Shown: positions 23,785-34,212, counted from the stretch's first letter. The stretch: 64,000 nucleotides of DNA from Platerodrilus igneus (GCA_036346225.1 JARFIW010000831.1:124001-188000); one strand, 5' to 3'. Numbers and translations: made by a program. The notes: generated by a model from the letters alone, not told the origin.

Positions 23785-24148
23785 CTATGCACTACTTAGA
23801 AATTGTAAGCATAAATGACCGCAAAACACAGTACCGTACGATTGTTCTTGGTTAATGTTATAAAGAATTTTACATTTACCCCGCTATTCAAATAACTTAT
23901 CAACTCTGTTGGCGGTCGCAGGTTTCCGTAGCTGTCATAGTAAATAGCGCTACTACCGTACTTTTGTAAGAGGTCCAATGCGTGCCTAAACCTTCTATTC
24001 CATCTAAATTAATTATACCACATTCTTTTAAATTAACTTTCTTGGGAAGATTGTTTCTCATGAACACTCCACGGAAATATGGTACTTCTAATTGCTTAAC
24101 AAACTCTATTAATTCTACATTGCTTAGTGCTCGATTAGGTAAAATCAA
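23785..24148 (-). pseudogene. Adenovirus-type cysteine protease (Ulp1-like), frameshifted
   Basis: Maturation protease. The catalytic His lies in GLGTHW (about 24000), the acidic residue in YYDSYGN (about 23935), and a Gln plus Cys in a third frame near 23850-23805 (GTVFCGHLCL). The family's His-Asp-Gln-Cys order is therefore present in DNA but spread over three frames by two frameshifts (about 23965 and 23865). It starts ILPNRALSN immediately after, and slightly overlapping, the phospholipase-domain gene. Substrates would be the capsid proteins of the same cluster. Confidence 0.85.
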
Positions 24149-24978
24149 GTTGCGTTCCTTTGAGGTTTTGCAGGGCTAAAAAGACCAAAACCTTTTTATA
24201 AGGTTTGATGTACATGCCGTTTCCGACTGCAATGTCGTCCATTGCCTTGTTATGACGTTGTTTTTCCGCTAGTTGTTCCTTAGCTATTTTAGTATCTGAA
24301 ACTGCTTTTGCAACAGCAGCTGCACCTTCAGTAAGAGTACCAAGAGCGCTTAGGCCTGCAAAAATTGGTATTAGTGGTAGAAAACCTCCTGTTTTAGGAA
24401 TTGATATAATACGAGCTGATTTAATATGCTTCTTTTGTTTTGCTGTATTGGCGGCCTTAATTGCTATGTTGATTGCATCCATAATATTAGATCCTTTAGT
24501 CTTTTTTAAAGCTGTACGTGCTTGTTTGATAATACTTTTAATACCTAGCGTACTTCTTATTTTACGTTTCTTTATCAGTTTTCTTATTTTATTGATATTT
24601 TTTGTCCTCAGTGATGCACAGGCACCCATACCAAGTTTTACTTTAGCTTTCATTGCGGTAGCTACTCCAAATGCTGCTACTTTTTCACCTAAAGACGAGT
24701 CACCAGAATTTAGTCTTTCTGTAGCTAACTGAGCTAACTTCGAATCTGCTTGATGACGTTTAGATAGATCCTTTTCTTTGGTGTATGCAATATCGTGCTC
24801 CTTACAAGCCTCGTCTAACTTGTTTATTCCTTGTCTCCCGAGCTAACCGTTCGATTAGTTTTGTACCCGGACCGCAAAATTTGTAACCCGGAATATGCGC
24901 TTCAAATGGTAAATTGTTAATTACAGTATTTAATAGTCCGTTCCCAGTAGTTTTAGAATTATTATTATATGTAATCAT
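24135..24978 (-). pseudogene. Minor capsid protein with parvovirus-like phospholipase A2 domain
   Basis: The N-terminal part (from ATG 24978) has the calcium-loop motif YKFCGPGTK and, after one frameshift near 24845, the catalytic helix ACKEHDIAYTK, the His-Asp pair seen in parvovirus VP1 phospholipase domains. A Lys/Arg-rich linker and a hydrophobic, membrane-active-looking segment (GGFLPLIPIFAGLSALG) follow, then AVSDTKIAKEQL and MYIKPYKK near the C-terminus. The last 25 codons seem shifted. The domain is inferred to breach endosomal membranes during entry in viral relatives. It is the first gene of the minus-strand structural cluster. Confidence 0.8.
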
Positions 24979-25059
24979 TAGCGGACAACTATCCTCTCAA
25001 GCTGTGCAGTAAATAAATAAAATATTATGAATTAATGATTCTTTATATACTCGCCGTTT

Positions 25060-25106
<47 letters not shown>

Positions 25107-25143
25107 CCACTTTTTTTACAAATCGAATTTAGTACTTGCAAAC
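24979..25143. promoter_or_regulatory. Divergent promoter region with (TA)n tract
   Basis: The space between the minus-strand capsid cluster and the plus-strand ATPase ATG. It contains a TA repeat of about 42 bp (25060-25102). It must supply start signals for both divergent transcription units, but I cannot pick individual TATA boxes within the tract. Confidence 0.4.
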
Positions 25144-25832
25144 ATGCGTGTTGTGAAACAATCAACACCTTTAACCATAAACAATAATGACATTGGCGTG
25201 CAATCCTTAGCTAAAAAGAAAAAACATAGCGTTCTTCTGCCTTCATCTATTCGATGTCTAGTTGTTGGTCCATCAAATTGCGGTAAAACCAACGTTATGA
25301 TTGGGCTGATAGAACATCCTAATGGTTTAAAGTTTGAAAACGTATATGTTTATTCTAAATCACTTTATCAACCAAAGTATCAATACCTTGAAAGTCTACT
25401 GCAACCAATAAAGGGATCAAATATTATACATTTTCCAGTTCTGATAATATTATATCACCATCTGATGCTCGAAATAATTCTATATTTGTTTTTGATGATG
25501 TAGCTTGCGATAAACAAGGTATCATTAGGGAATATTTTAGTATGGGGCGTCATAAACAAGTAGACAGTTTTTACCTTTGTCAAAGTTATACTCGTATACC
25601 TAAGCACTTACTACGTGATAATGCTAATCTTTTAGTTTTATTTAAACAAGATGATTTAAACTTAAAACACATATATGACGATCACGTCAATACTGACATG
25701 AAGTATGATAAATTCCGTGAAATATGTGCTGCTTGTTGGCAAGACAAATACGGTTTCTTAGTTGTAGACAAAGATAGTGATCCAGATCAAGGAAGGTACC
25801 GAATAGGTTTTGATCACTTCATACATATTTAA
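25144..25832 (+). pseudogene. A32/FtsK-HerA-type packaging ATPase, one frameshift
   Basis: DNA-packaging motor ATPase of about 230 residues. Walker A is GPSNCGKTN (25267-25293). Walker B, IFVFDDVAC (about 25480-25507), is in a different frame after a single shift near 25433. The last segment (GRHKQVDSFYLCQSYTRIP, LLRDNANLLVLF) holds the conserved arginine/sensor region and runs to 25832. The start MRVVKQSTPLTI is the first ATG after the divergent promoter. It is followed closely by the 364-codon gene, suggesting one plus-strand unit. Confidence 0.92.
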
Positions 25833-25892
25833 ACCTTGAGAGACGCAAGTATCGTTAGTATCGAAGAATTTTTTACTACAATAAACTTTTAC

Positions 25893-26930
25893 GCAATGAA
25901 CAAGGAGGCGATAAAACTTAAAAGAATTTTAATTAAGAAAAGAAACATTGTAAAAAACAAATTGCGTCAGTTAAAAGATAATGAAGTCGTCCAAGTGGAA
26001 TCAATCTTACCCATAACATCACAATTAGAAACTATTGCTAATAAACTGGATGGGGAAAGTGCGGTAAAGAAAGAAAAATTTAAAGAAGAAGAAGAACTGC
26101 CTCATAGCAGTGTAAAAAAAATTAAACCTAAATTGCTAGAAAGGAACGTTGACTATATTGATTCCCCGGTTATTGCTCAGCATATACCAAATATAAAAAA
26201 TGATGCCATAGAGGTAGATGATGATGATGACGATGTTGAGAATGAATACGAAGCAGAAATTAATCAAAATGCACAAGAAGCCCAGGAATATATTCAAAGC
26301 TTTGCTGATTCACCTGGTATGACACATTATCTCGAACAGCTACATCCGCTACCTCGAGAATATATTTACAAAATGTTTAAAGATGTTAAGAACGAATTTG
26401 ATCATAAATATGGTATTAGGTTTAACCCTGATTCAAATGGTCTTATGATAGGCAATTCGAATTTCGCGTTGGATGATGAAAATGTTCTAATAAATGATTT
26501 GAAATATAAAGGTACTCCTGGATTATACGAATTACTGTTTAAAAAATATCCTGTCGGGTACAGTCATCAAGATCTAAAGTCGTATCTTGATATTGTAAAA
26601 AGAACAAATGCTAATAGAAGATATTATTCTGAAACAGAACAAATTCAGGGTAATACTTCATATAAGTACAAAAATATAATATCTACATTAAACATACTTC
26701 CCCAAACACCCCGTAGACATAGAACATTACCCTATAGAAAGCGTCTTGGAGACGGTATGACAATGGAAGTATCAAATAACGCTATAGATTATTTATATTG
26801 GAATGATCCCAATGAACTTGTTGATAGATTACGACTTTTAGTTTCATCTCAGACTGCTGGACACACAGGTCACGGCAACGAAATAAATTCGATCATTGAA
26901 GAATTGCGTGAGGCGAAAGTAATTAGATAG
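25893..26930 (+). CDS. Conserved Polinton protein of unknown function (DUF8207-like)
   Basis: An intact frame of 345 residues from ATG 25893; an open extension to 25836 lacks an ATG. The N-terminal half is Lys-rich and helical, with an acidic run (EVDDDDDDVENEYEAE). The C-terminal half has GTPGLYELLFKKYP, KRTNANRRYY, NNAIDYLYWNDPNELVDRL and AGHTGHGNEINSIIEELREA, a pattern I recall from many arthropod Polinton-derived proteins (possibly the domain named DUF8207). It lies 60 bp after the ATPase and 1 bp before the next gene. Its intactness contrasts with its broken neighbours. A structural or assembly role is a guess. Confidence 0.75.
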   Translation, partial: AMNKEAIKLKRILIKKRNIVKNKLRQLKDNEVVQVESILPITSQLETIANKLDGESAVKKEKFKEEEELPHSSVKKIKPKLLERNVDYIDSPVIAQHIPNIKNDAIEVDDDDDDVENEYEAEINQNAQEAQEYIQSFADSPGMTHYLEQLHPLPREYIYKMFKDVKNEFDHKYGIRFNPDSNGLMIGNSNFALDDENVLINDLKYKGTPGLYELLFKKYPVGYSHQDLKSYLDIVKRTNANRRYYSETEQIQGNTSYKYKNIISTLNILPQTPRRHRTLPYRKRLGDGMTMEVSNNAIDYLYWNDPNELVDRLRLLVSSQTAGHTGHGNEINSIIEELREAKVIR

Positions 26931-26931
26931 T

Positions 26932-27372
26932 ATGACAATTGACAAATTTGGAAGGCACTTACATAACCGTAAAATAGATATAAGTGAACAGGAATATGAA
27001 AACAAAAGTGAAGGTTTTGAAACCTTGATTGAGTACAAGTTACATATGCTACATTACACGGTAGTAGCAACGTTTTACTCTAATACATTCCTCGACGGTG
27101 ACAAGACATTCCTTATTTTCAACATTAAACATAATTATGAATTTCCTTATGAGGAAGCAGTCATTGGAATATTAAAGGATACCCGCAAGACATTGAAATT
27201 CTTATAAACGAAAAAGTTATGTAATTTCACAGTTACAAGGATTTTGCTTAAACGTATGGATGTAATTAGCTTTCGTGACAGCGGTGCTATTATAAACAAT
27301 ACCACAATGTTTCTTGATTTTATATTAAAAGTTCCTTTCAAAGCAAGTGGAGCCCACGACATTCAAACATAG
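26932..27372 (+). pseudogene. Small conserved Polinton protein, frameshifted
   Basis: Starts MTIDKFGRHLHNRKIDIS one base after the preceding stop. The first frame ends at 27207; a second frame (about 27218-27372, FTVTRILLKRMDVISFRDSG to KASGAHDIQT) continues the protein after a shift near 27210. The middle is beta-rich. It lies between the 364-codon gene and the integrase. I recognise the MTIDKFGRHL start as recurrent in insect Polintons but know no function. Confidence 0.6.
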
Positions 27373-27420
27373 AAGTATTTCATTAATTGTATTTAATAAA
27401 TCCTGATTAGAAAAAGTATT

Positions 27421-28358
27421 ATGATAGTTGCTCAATCAAAAGTGAAAGAGGATATAGTAAATGAACTTCATAAACCAGCAAGAATAAATTTCAAGAGACG
27501 CAAAGTGATAGTAAAGGTTTAAATGACCTTCTTCATACCAATTTGATTGAAATGCTACCATATTCGCAAACAAACAAAGGATTTAAATACATTTTAGTAG
27601 TTATTGATTGTTTCTCCAAATACGTATGGGCTGTACCACTTAAAAGTAAAACGGGTATTGATGTTACTGCTGCAATGAAAACAATTTTAAATAAATTTAA
27701 AAATCCGCCAAGAAATTTGCAGTCTGATTTTGGTAAAGAATATTATAACAAACACTTTCAATCCTTAATGCAGACATATGGCATAAACCATTATAGTGTT
27801 TTTTCTACAAAGAAAGCATGCATTGCAGAACGTGTAATTAGAACTTTAAAGGGAAAAATGTGGCGCTTGTTTAACCTGAACGGTTCTTACAATTGGATAA
27901 AAAATCTAAGCGATATTGTGAAACAATACAACAATACAGTTCACAAATACTATCGGAGTCAAACCTGTAAAAGTTGATAAATCAAATGAAAAAACTATTC
28001 TTAAATCATCATTTACCCACATCAAACTTGCAACCAAAATACCAAAATATTCAATAAAAGACAGTGTGAGGATTAGTAAACACAGGGAAGCATTTACGAA
28101 AGGTTACACGCCAAACTGGTCAAATGAAATTTTAAGATTAAAAGGTAAACGTAACCAATCCTACAACATATATATTAGAAGATCAAGATGAGAAAGAAAT
28201 CAAAGGTGCATTTTATGAAACGGAGTTGCAAAGGTTAAACATCCAGGAATTTACCTGGTAGAAAAGTCCTAAGAAAGAGTGGAAACAAAGTATTTGTAAA
28301 ATGGTTAGGCTTCTCTAACGTACACAATAGCTGGATCGATAAAAATAATGTTTGCTAG
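27421..28358 (+). pseudogene. int: Polinton integrase (DDE, rve type) with chromodomain-like tail
   Basis: Retroviral-type integrase. The N-terminal segment IVAQSKVKEDIVNELHKPAR starts at ATG 27421. The catalytic Asp lies in VVIDCFSKYVWAVPLK, the second Asp in NLQSDFGKEYYN and the Glu in IAERVIRTLKGKMW. The tail has RISKHREAFTKGYTPNWSNE and ends with a chromodomain-like KVFVKWLGF plus SWIDKNN at the TAG 28356. Frame changes occur near 27520, 27950, 28155 and 28265. The enzyme would have made the 6-bp staggered cut seen at this insertion. Confidence 0.93.
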
Positions 28359-28380
28359 AAGTTGTTATAATAATAGTTAA

Positions 28381-28545
28381 TAAGGCTAACATTGTAAAAT
28401 TATATTAAAATAAATAATACAGACAAAATCTTTCTATTGTTTTTTATTATTATTATAAAGGAATTTTGTAAGGCTAACATTGTAAAATTATATTAAAATA
28501 AATAATACAGACAAAATCTTTCTATTGTTTTTTATTATTATTATC
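28381..28545. repeat. 88-bp tandem duplication
   Basis: TAAGGCTAACATTGTAAAAT begins at 28381 and again at 28469; both copies run to a (TTA)n stretch. The duplication lies between the integrase stop and the end of the minus-strand gene at 28522. Confidence 0.9.
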
Positions 28546-28977
28546 AAGCCATTCTTTTAATAAAAAGATATTTTGTTTTGCGCATTGCAAATTATTATTG
28601 CTGTGTCTACAACAATGAATGTTATATTTTAAACGATTGTTGATTTTTAACTCCGATAGCTTAGGACAACCTAGTGCAAGCATATCAGTTACAAAGTTTT
28701 GCATTATATATGTTTCAATCAATTTCTTCTTTTCTAGACCCTTCACAAATACTTCTTCACCGGGTCGGATAATTTGCTTCAAATAAAGCGCTATATATGA
28801 TGACACCATTCCAGCCGTTGAAGATTCATCCCAAGAAATACCATGAATATTCCTTGTCACCCAGTCGTTATGTTTTATATGATCTTGACTCAAACAACTG
28901 GACTGCATTGGTAGTTTAAAAATTTGATGCCAAACATCACCTTTCAACAAGTCCAAAACCGCAATTTCTTTACACAC
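28522..28977 (-). CDS. Terminal-proximal minus-strand Polinton gene, unknown
   Basis: An open frame of up to 151 residues reading inward from the right TIR (GDVWHQIFKLPMQSSCLSQD, GISWDESSTAGMVSSYIALY, RPGEEVFVKGLEKKKLIETY, CPKLSELKINNRLKYNIHCC). It has several Cys/His near the C-terminus. There is no ATG at the 5' end; the frame is closed by TAA just upstream. The true start probably lies in a TIR-proximal exon, since an acceptor-like TTGATATTCAG occurs near 29000. I do not recognise the family. Confidence 0.5.
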   Translation of the reverse strand: MCKEIAVLDLLKGDVWHQIFKLPMQSSCLSQDHIKHNDWVTRNIHGISWDESSTAGMVSSYIALYLKQIIRPGEEVFVKGLEKKKLIETYIMQNFVTDMLALGCPKLSELKINNRLKYNIHCCRHSNNNLQCAKQNIFLLKEWLDNNNKKQ

Positions 28978-29047
28978 AAACTCGTTTTCTTGTATTTAAA
29001 TCCTGAATATCAATTATATACATGTTTGTATGTAAATATATGCAGTA

Positions 29048-29801
29048 AACTTCGACTAATTAAATTAATATTAGGAGCAATCTCCTTATATAGCAGATTA
29101 CCACCATCTGCGTACTTTGCCAACCTACTTTTCAACCTATCACAAGAGTGAACTCATTTTGAATTGAAACCGGCCCATGTGTATTTGCAGCCTCTAAACA
29201 TAAATCAGAATCCACTTTAATTAAAACACAATTGACTTGAATGCGATATTTTGCATCTGTCATACTGTCTCGCTAGAAAACCAAATTCAAAACATCTACA
29301 CACATTTTCTCTGCACTTACATTTTTCAACATACGTGTGTTTTGAAATATGTTCCATTGGAAGTAATATAAAGCCGATCCTAATTCAAAACGTGCCCACA
29401 AGTATTTTACATTTGAAAAGAATTCAGGTTTTCACATTTTACATTAAAAGTATATAACGCCGATCCTAATTCAAAACGGTGCACGTGTAACTTCTCGCTA
29501 GAAAACCGAATTCAAAACAGCTACACACATTCTTCTCTGCACTTACATTTTTCAACATACGTGTGTTTCATTGAAAGTAATATAAAGCCGATCCTAATTC
29601 AAAACGTGCCCACAAGTATTTTACATTGAAGGTATATAAGAATTCATGTTTTCACAACTATTTTACATTGAAATGTTTTCACAACTATTTTACATTGAAA
29701 TTATACAGGGCCGATCCTAATTCAAAACGTGACAGACGTATTTTACACATGGAAAATACGTCTGTCGCGTTTTGAATTAGAACCGGCTTTATTTACCTAC
29801 T
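29048..29801 (-). repeat. Polinton right terminal inverted repeat
   Basis: Complementary to the left TIR but about 217 bp longer. A unit beginning CTCGCTAGAAAACC occurs at 29269 and again at 29494, so 225 bp has been tandemly duplicated inside this copy. It contains at least five GCCGATCCTAATTCAAAACG-type motifs, a terminal palindrome (29710-29787) and the mirrored TATA box near 29086. Confidence 0.92.
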
Positions 29802-32154
29802 CATCAGGATACCATCAGGTAGAGATGGACGAAAAAGATATATCAAAAACAGCCTTCAGCACACCTAGAGGACAATACAAATACAAACGAATGCCATTTG
29901 GATTAAAGAACGCACCCGCTACTTTCCAGAGAGTAATGGACAGTATACTACGAGGAATACACAATGAAAAATGCCTTGTGTACCTAGACGACATTATACT
30001 TTATTCCACATCATTGGTAGAACACATAGAAAGATTGAGAGAAGTATTTGAAAGACTAAGACAAGCACATTTCAAAGTACAATTGGACAAAAGTGAATTT
30101 TTACAAAAGGAAGTATCATTTTTAGGACATATAATAACACCCCAAGGAGTAATGCCAAATCCCAACAAAATAAATGCAGTTCTAAATTACCCCTTACCAA
30201 AGACAACCAAAGAAATTAAAGGATTTCTAGGACTTAGTGGTTACTACCGCAAATTCATTAAAGGTTACGCTCAGATAACCAAGCCCCTGACCAATTGTTT
30301 AAAAAAGGGAAACAAAATTGAACACACCCCGGAATTTATTAAAGCCGTAGACAAAATTAAAAACATATTAACGAATCACACTGAATTAGAATACCCAGAC
30401 TTTTCAAAACCATTTATACTAACGACAGACGCATCGAATGTAGCATTAGACGCAGTATTGAGCCAAGGAAAAGTAGGTAGCGATAAACCCATTAGCTACG
30501 CATCCAGAACCCTAAACAAAACCGAACAGAAATATAGCACCATAGAAAAAGAATTATTAGCCATAATTTGGGCAACAAAATATTTTAGACCTTACTTATA
30601 CGGAAGAAAATTTTACATATACACCGATCATAGACCATTAGTATGGCTGTGCAAACTTAAAGAACCGAATTCAAAATTACAACGATGGCGAATCAGACTA
30701 GAAGAATACGATTACGAAATTATATATAAAAAGGGAATTTATAACAACAACGCAGACGCTTTAAGTAGAATCTAACTCGATGCATTAGAAACGGAATCCA
30801 TTGTAGGAAACGTAGACGAAGCAGAAATAAGGAAAGATCTAGACGAGATCGACACGATACATTCGACACAAAACGAAGAACCTGAAAACGCGATTAAAAT
30901 TTTAAACGAAGCAATCGATATGAAACCTAACCAATTTATAATAACCGAAGTTTTAAATAACCCCAATCCCGTAAAATATACAAAAGTAGATAACAAAAAG
31001 ATATACCAAATTCAAATAATTAAAGATGACAATGAGGAACAAATAATTAAAATTCTAAAAGAATACACCCCCCGAGAAAAAACGATTTTATTTCTATTTC
31101 AACACCGAACACTTATACCAAAGATTTTCAGAATTATACGTTAAACTATTCAATAACTCTGGCCCTGAACTCATCAGATGTACTAGAAAATTAATAACAC
31201 TAGACGACCCTGACGAAATAAACGATGTAATTAGGAATCAACACGAAGGAAAAACCAACCATCGTGGAATTAACGAAACAATAAAGCAACTTGTAAGACG
31301 TTATTATTTTAAAGACATGAAGGAATTGACCACAGATTTCATTAACCAATGTGAATTATGTGACAAAGCGAAATACGACAGGAAGCCCCCAAGGATACCC
31401 TTAATGTTAACCAAAGCACCCGACAAACCATTTCAAAAGTTACATGCCGACACTAGTAGTAGAAGCGCAAAACTATTTAACAATTGTAGACGCATTCACA
31501 AAAATAGACCAAACAATACCAATCACATCCAAAAACAGCATCGACGTGACCCAAGAATTTTTACAGTATTTCACATTTTATGGAACACCCGAAACAATAA
31601 CTCTAGATAATGGTAGCGAATTTAAAAATGAGACAATACAAAACACTTTAGAACTCTACAAAATAAAAATTCATTTCATAACGGAAAACCACCCTGAATC
31701 AAACGAACTAATTTAACGACTACATTTAACTCTGTTAGAACAAATTTGATTATTAAGAATAAATTCTAAAAAAGAACATATGACCAATTTAATGTCATAC
31801 GCACTAATCGCCTATAATAACGCAATTCACGCATCAACAAATTTTATACCCTTAGAATTAACCTTAGGACATTCAGATTCACGAAATCCCTATGACATAC
31901 ACTACAACACAGAAGTATACCAACAATATGCAAAAGACCACAAAGAAAAACTAAAAATAACTTATGACAAGGTAAAAGATAAATTAGAGAACGATAAGGA
32001 ACGTATCACCACAGCCCGTAATAAAAATACCGACGCAAATAAATTTTTAATAGGACAAACCGTGTATGAGAAAAACTTTCAACGCAAGCGACATAAAACA
32101 GCACCCAGAAATTTAGACCCATTTAAAATTAAGAGAATATCAGATAAATTATAG
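29802..32154 (+). pseudogene. pol: Gypsy pol, 3' part: RT palm, RNase H, integrase
   Basis: Coding resumes at the right edge of the Polinton in the same frame. It contains the RT active site [10 protein letters not shown], connection, and RNase H ([27 protein letters not shown]). TAA at 30773-30775 and a frameshift near 31100 follow. The integrase HHCC finger (NHRG through NQCELCDKAK) lies in another frame, and the catalytic core (TIVDAFTKID, LDNGSEF) in a third after a shift near 31440. The codon at the catalytic Glu is TAA (31714-31716). The C-terminal region runs to 32154. Confidence 0.9.
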
Positions 32155-32239
32155 CAGTAGTAGACAACAGCAAAATAACGAAGTACATTCACTTGAAAAA
32201 CCTAAGACACCCTGTAATTTCAGATGAACAATCATCACC

Positions 32240-33663
32240 CTTACCGTCAACCTCCGCCCAGGTAGAACGGACCCCCAAGTAATAATAGAAGATATAAAAA
32301 ATAACCCCGTTGTACTACCAATTAAATTAGGCAGTATGCAAAACACAATCGACTATTGGACATTCGCACAAAAATTCGACCTAACAGAATTAAAACAAGA
32401 ATTTCAAACAATCACCGAAAACTATTACCGATTAAAACAATCAATGTATACAGCAAAATTCGGAAAGGAATACGCAATAGAAATGATGAATTACAACAGT
32501 ATAATAGAAAGCATTTTAAGAAACATAGAAGATAAACTTAATAGACTAATACCCAACGAACAAACTACGAGACGAAAAAGAGGACTAATCAACGAATTAG
32601 GTAACATAATAAAAGCTATCACAGGCAATTTAGATAACCGAGACGCAGAACGTTATGACAACGCAATACAACAATTAATTGAGAATCATAACGGCATAAA
32701 AACCATAATCAGCAACCAACTATCATTAACCCAATCAACGATTATAAAGTTCAACGAAACATTGAGAAAGTTAGTAAGAAACCAGGATAGTATAGCCAAC
32801 CGAATACAAACCCTTAAACCACCATGCAAACTACCACGTTAGGCATGCGAGATTTAATTAGATTTAATACAATATTTACTCAAATAATATCAACCCTTAC
32901 TTTAATGCAACAAATTTTAGCAACGTTAGAAAACGCAGTAACATTTGCAAAATTAAATACCCTACACTCTAGTATCGTTGAACCAACCGATTTATTAAAA
33001 GAATTATTAAGAATTAGATCATTTATAACTAACAGTAAATTACTTTTTGATGTAACAGAATCAAACATTCTAATATATGAAAAGATAGCTATAGTCAAAG
33101 GCTACATTAAGAATAACAAAATAATATTTTTAATAGAGATCCCGATAGTAGAAAGTAACAATTATAATTATTATCATTTATTTGCTTTTCCAACGAAAGT
33201 TACTAGCACATACCAAGTTATCATACCCAAAACCAAATTCCTATCCTTAAATGAACTGAGATATGGTTATACAAACGAAAAATGTACTGAAGTAACACCA
33301 AACCAATACTTATGCCAATCGATGAAAACAACAACCATTGAAGATAGAACAACAAGAAGACGAAGAAATAGTCAAGAAACCCATAAAGCTAGAGCATCTA
33401 GACTTAGACGACCTCAACCACGCCATGAAATTAGTGGAAAGTTACAAAGAACATTTAAGTGAACTTAAAACGCCAAAGTTACATTATGACAATATAAGCG
33501 TTTGGACAATTGTGTTAATCATTTTAATAATTTTTCTAATTATATATGTATTTTACAAAATGCATCTTAGATATAAGAATGAAGGAAACAGTTCTAGATT
33601 TAAGGAAACAAAGAGAAATAAAGAAATGATAAGTATACCCTTAGAAACAATGAATTTTAAATA
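32240..33663 (+). pseudogene. env: Errantivirus-type Env, frameshifted
   Basis: Envelope fusion protein remnant of the family shared by insect errantiviruses and baculovirus F proteins. Visible parts are a furin-like basic site (RRKR, about 32572-32583) followed directly by a fusion-peptide-like GLIN segment, a long helical region, and a hydrophobic membrane anchor near 33500-33560 with a short basic tail to 33663. The reading frame changes near 32820 and again near 33340, so no complete protein can be made. No start codon or signal peptide is evident upstream in this frame. In this family env is usually made from a spliced RNA. Confidence 0.85.
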
Positions 33664-33724
33664 ATGAAATTGAATAATAAATTTTATGTATTTAAAATTT
33701 AAGTAAAACCTTAATTTTTCATTT

Positions 33725-33735
33725 ACGGTGGGAGG
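33725..33735 (+). other. Polypurine tract of the gypsy element
   Basis: The purine-rich ACGGTGGGAGG lies directly before the 3' LTR, the expected position for priming plus-strand DNA synthesis. Confidence 0.7.
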
Positions 33736-34212
33736 AGTTATGAATCCCCCAATTTACCCCCATATATTAAATATATTGAATCTAATAGGAATTATTAGAA
33801 ATTGTTAAATAAAGTATAAGTTCATTGCAACAATGTAATACAAGGATAACCCAGAGAGGTTATTAACAGTTCATGAGAACGGATATGCAACTTTGCATCC
33901 GAGAAGGCAGTGATACTGCAGGTGGCAGGTCACAGACGGTTAACATACCGCAATTACCTAGAAATAAGATTGTTACAATGTAATAAAGTGTAGAATTAAG
34001 AGAAAAGCAGACATGAGATCTGCAAGTTCCCACAGTCATGTGAGGGGCTGTTATTATAAAAAGCCCGGGAGCTCAAGGTCCGGCAGTCAGTCTTCGAACT
34101 CCATACTTTGTTGTTCAAACCCTAATATCATCACCCTAATATTAAGAAATAAATTTGTTAAAGTCTGGAAACGTTTTTTAAAAACACCGCTCCAAAGGCC
34201 CGAACCTTAACT
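33736..34212 (+). repeat. 3' LTR of the gypsy element
   Basis: Begins AGTTATGAATCCCCC and ends CCTTAACT, colinear with the 5' LTR. It is followed by TGCG, which matches the TACG before the 5' LTR at three of four positions. Confidence 0.9.

Larger units (their letters stand above)
15015..29801 (+). mobile_element. Polinton/Maverick element, 14,787 bp
   Basis: Self-synthesising DNA transposon (polintovirus-like) inserted in the gypsy RT gene. It starts AGTAGGTAAATAA and ends with the inverse complement TTATTTACCTACT. Perfect 6-bp copies of CATCAG (15009-15014 and 29802-29807) flank it, the duplication size typical of Polintons. Inverted repeats are 0.54 and 0.75 kb. It encodes DNA polymerase B, integrase, packaging ATPase, cysteine protease, major and minor capsid proteins, and accessory proteins. 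Nearly every long gene is frameshifted, so the copy is inactive. Confidence 0.96.
10307..34212 (+). mobile_element. Errantivirus-like Ty3/gypsy provirus, interrupted by a Polinton
   Basis: Two direct repeats of about 475 bp (10307-10781 and 33736-34212), both starting AGTTATG and ending AACT, flank gag, pol and env. Without the Polinton and one copy of its 6-bp duplication the element is about 9.1 kb. Flanking tetranucleotides are TACG and TGCG, an imperfect 4-bp YRYR target duplication as expected for gypsy/errantiviruses. The LTRs differ at roughly 20 positions by eye (about 95% identity). Gag, pol and env all carry stops or frameshifts, so the copy is dead. The Polinton must have arrived after this element because it splits the RT coding sequence. 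Confidence 0.92.

Noticed and set aside
29729..29806. Open frame starting inside the right TIR and continuing into gypsy RT
   Set aside because: The first 26 codons are the TIR palindrome read through by chance; coding begins only at the insertion edge.
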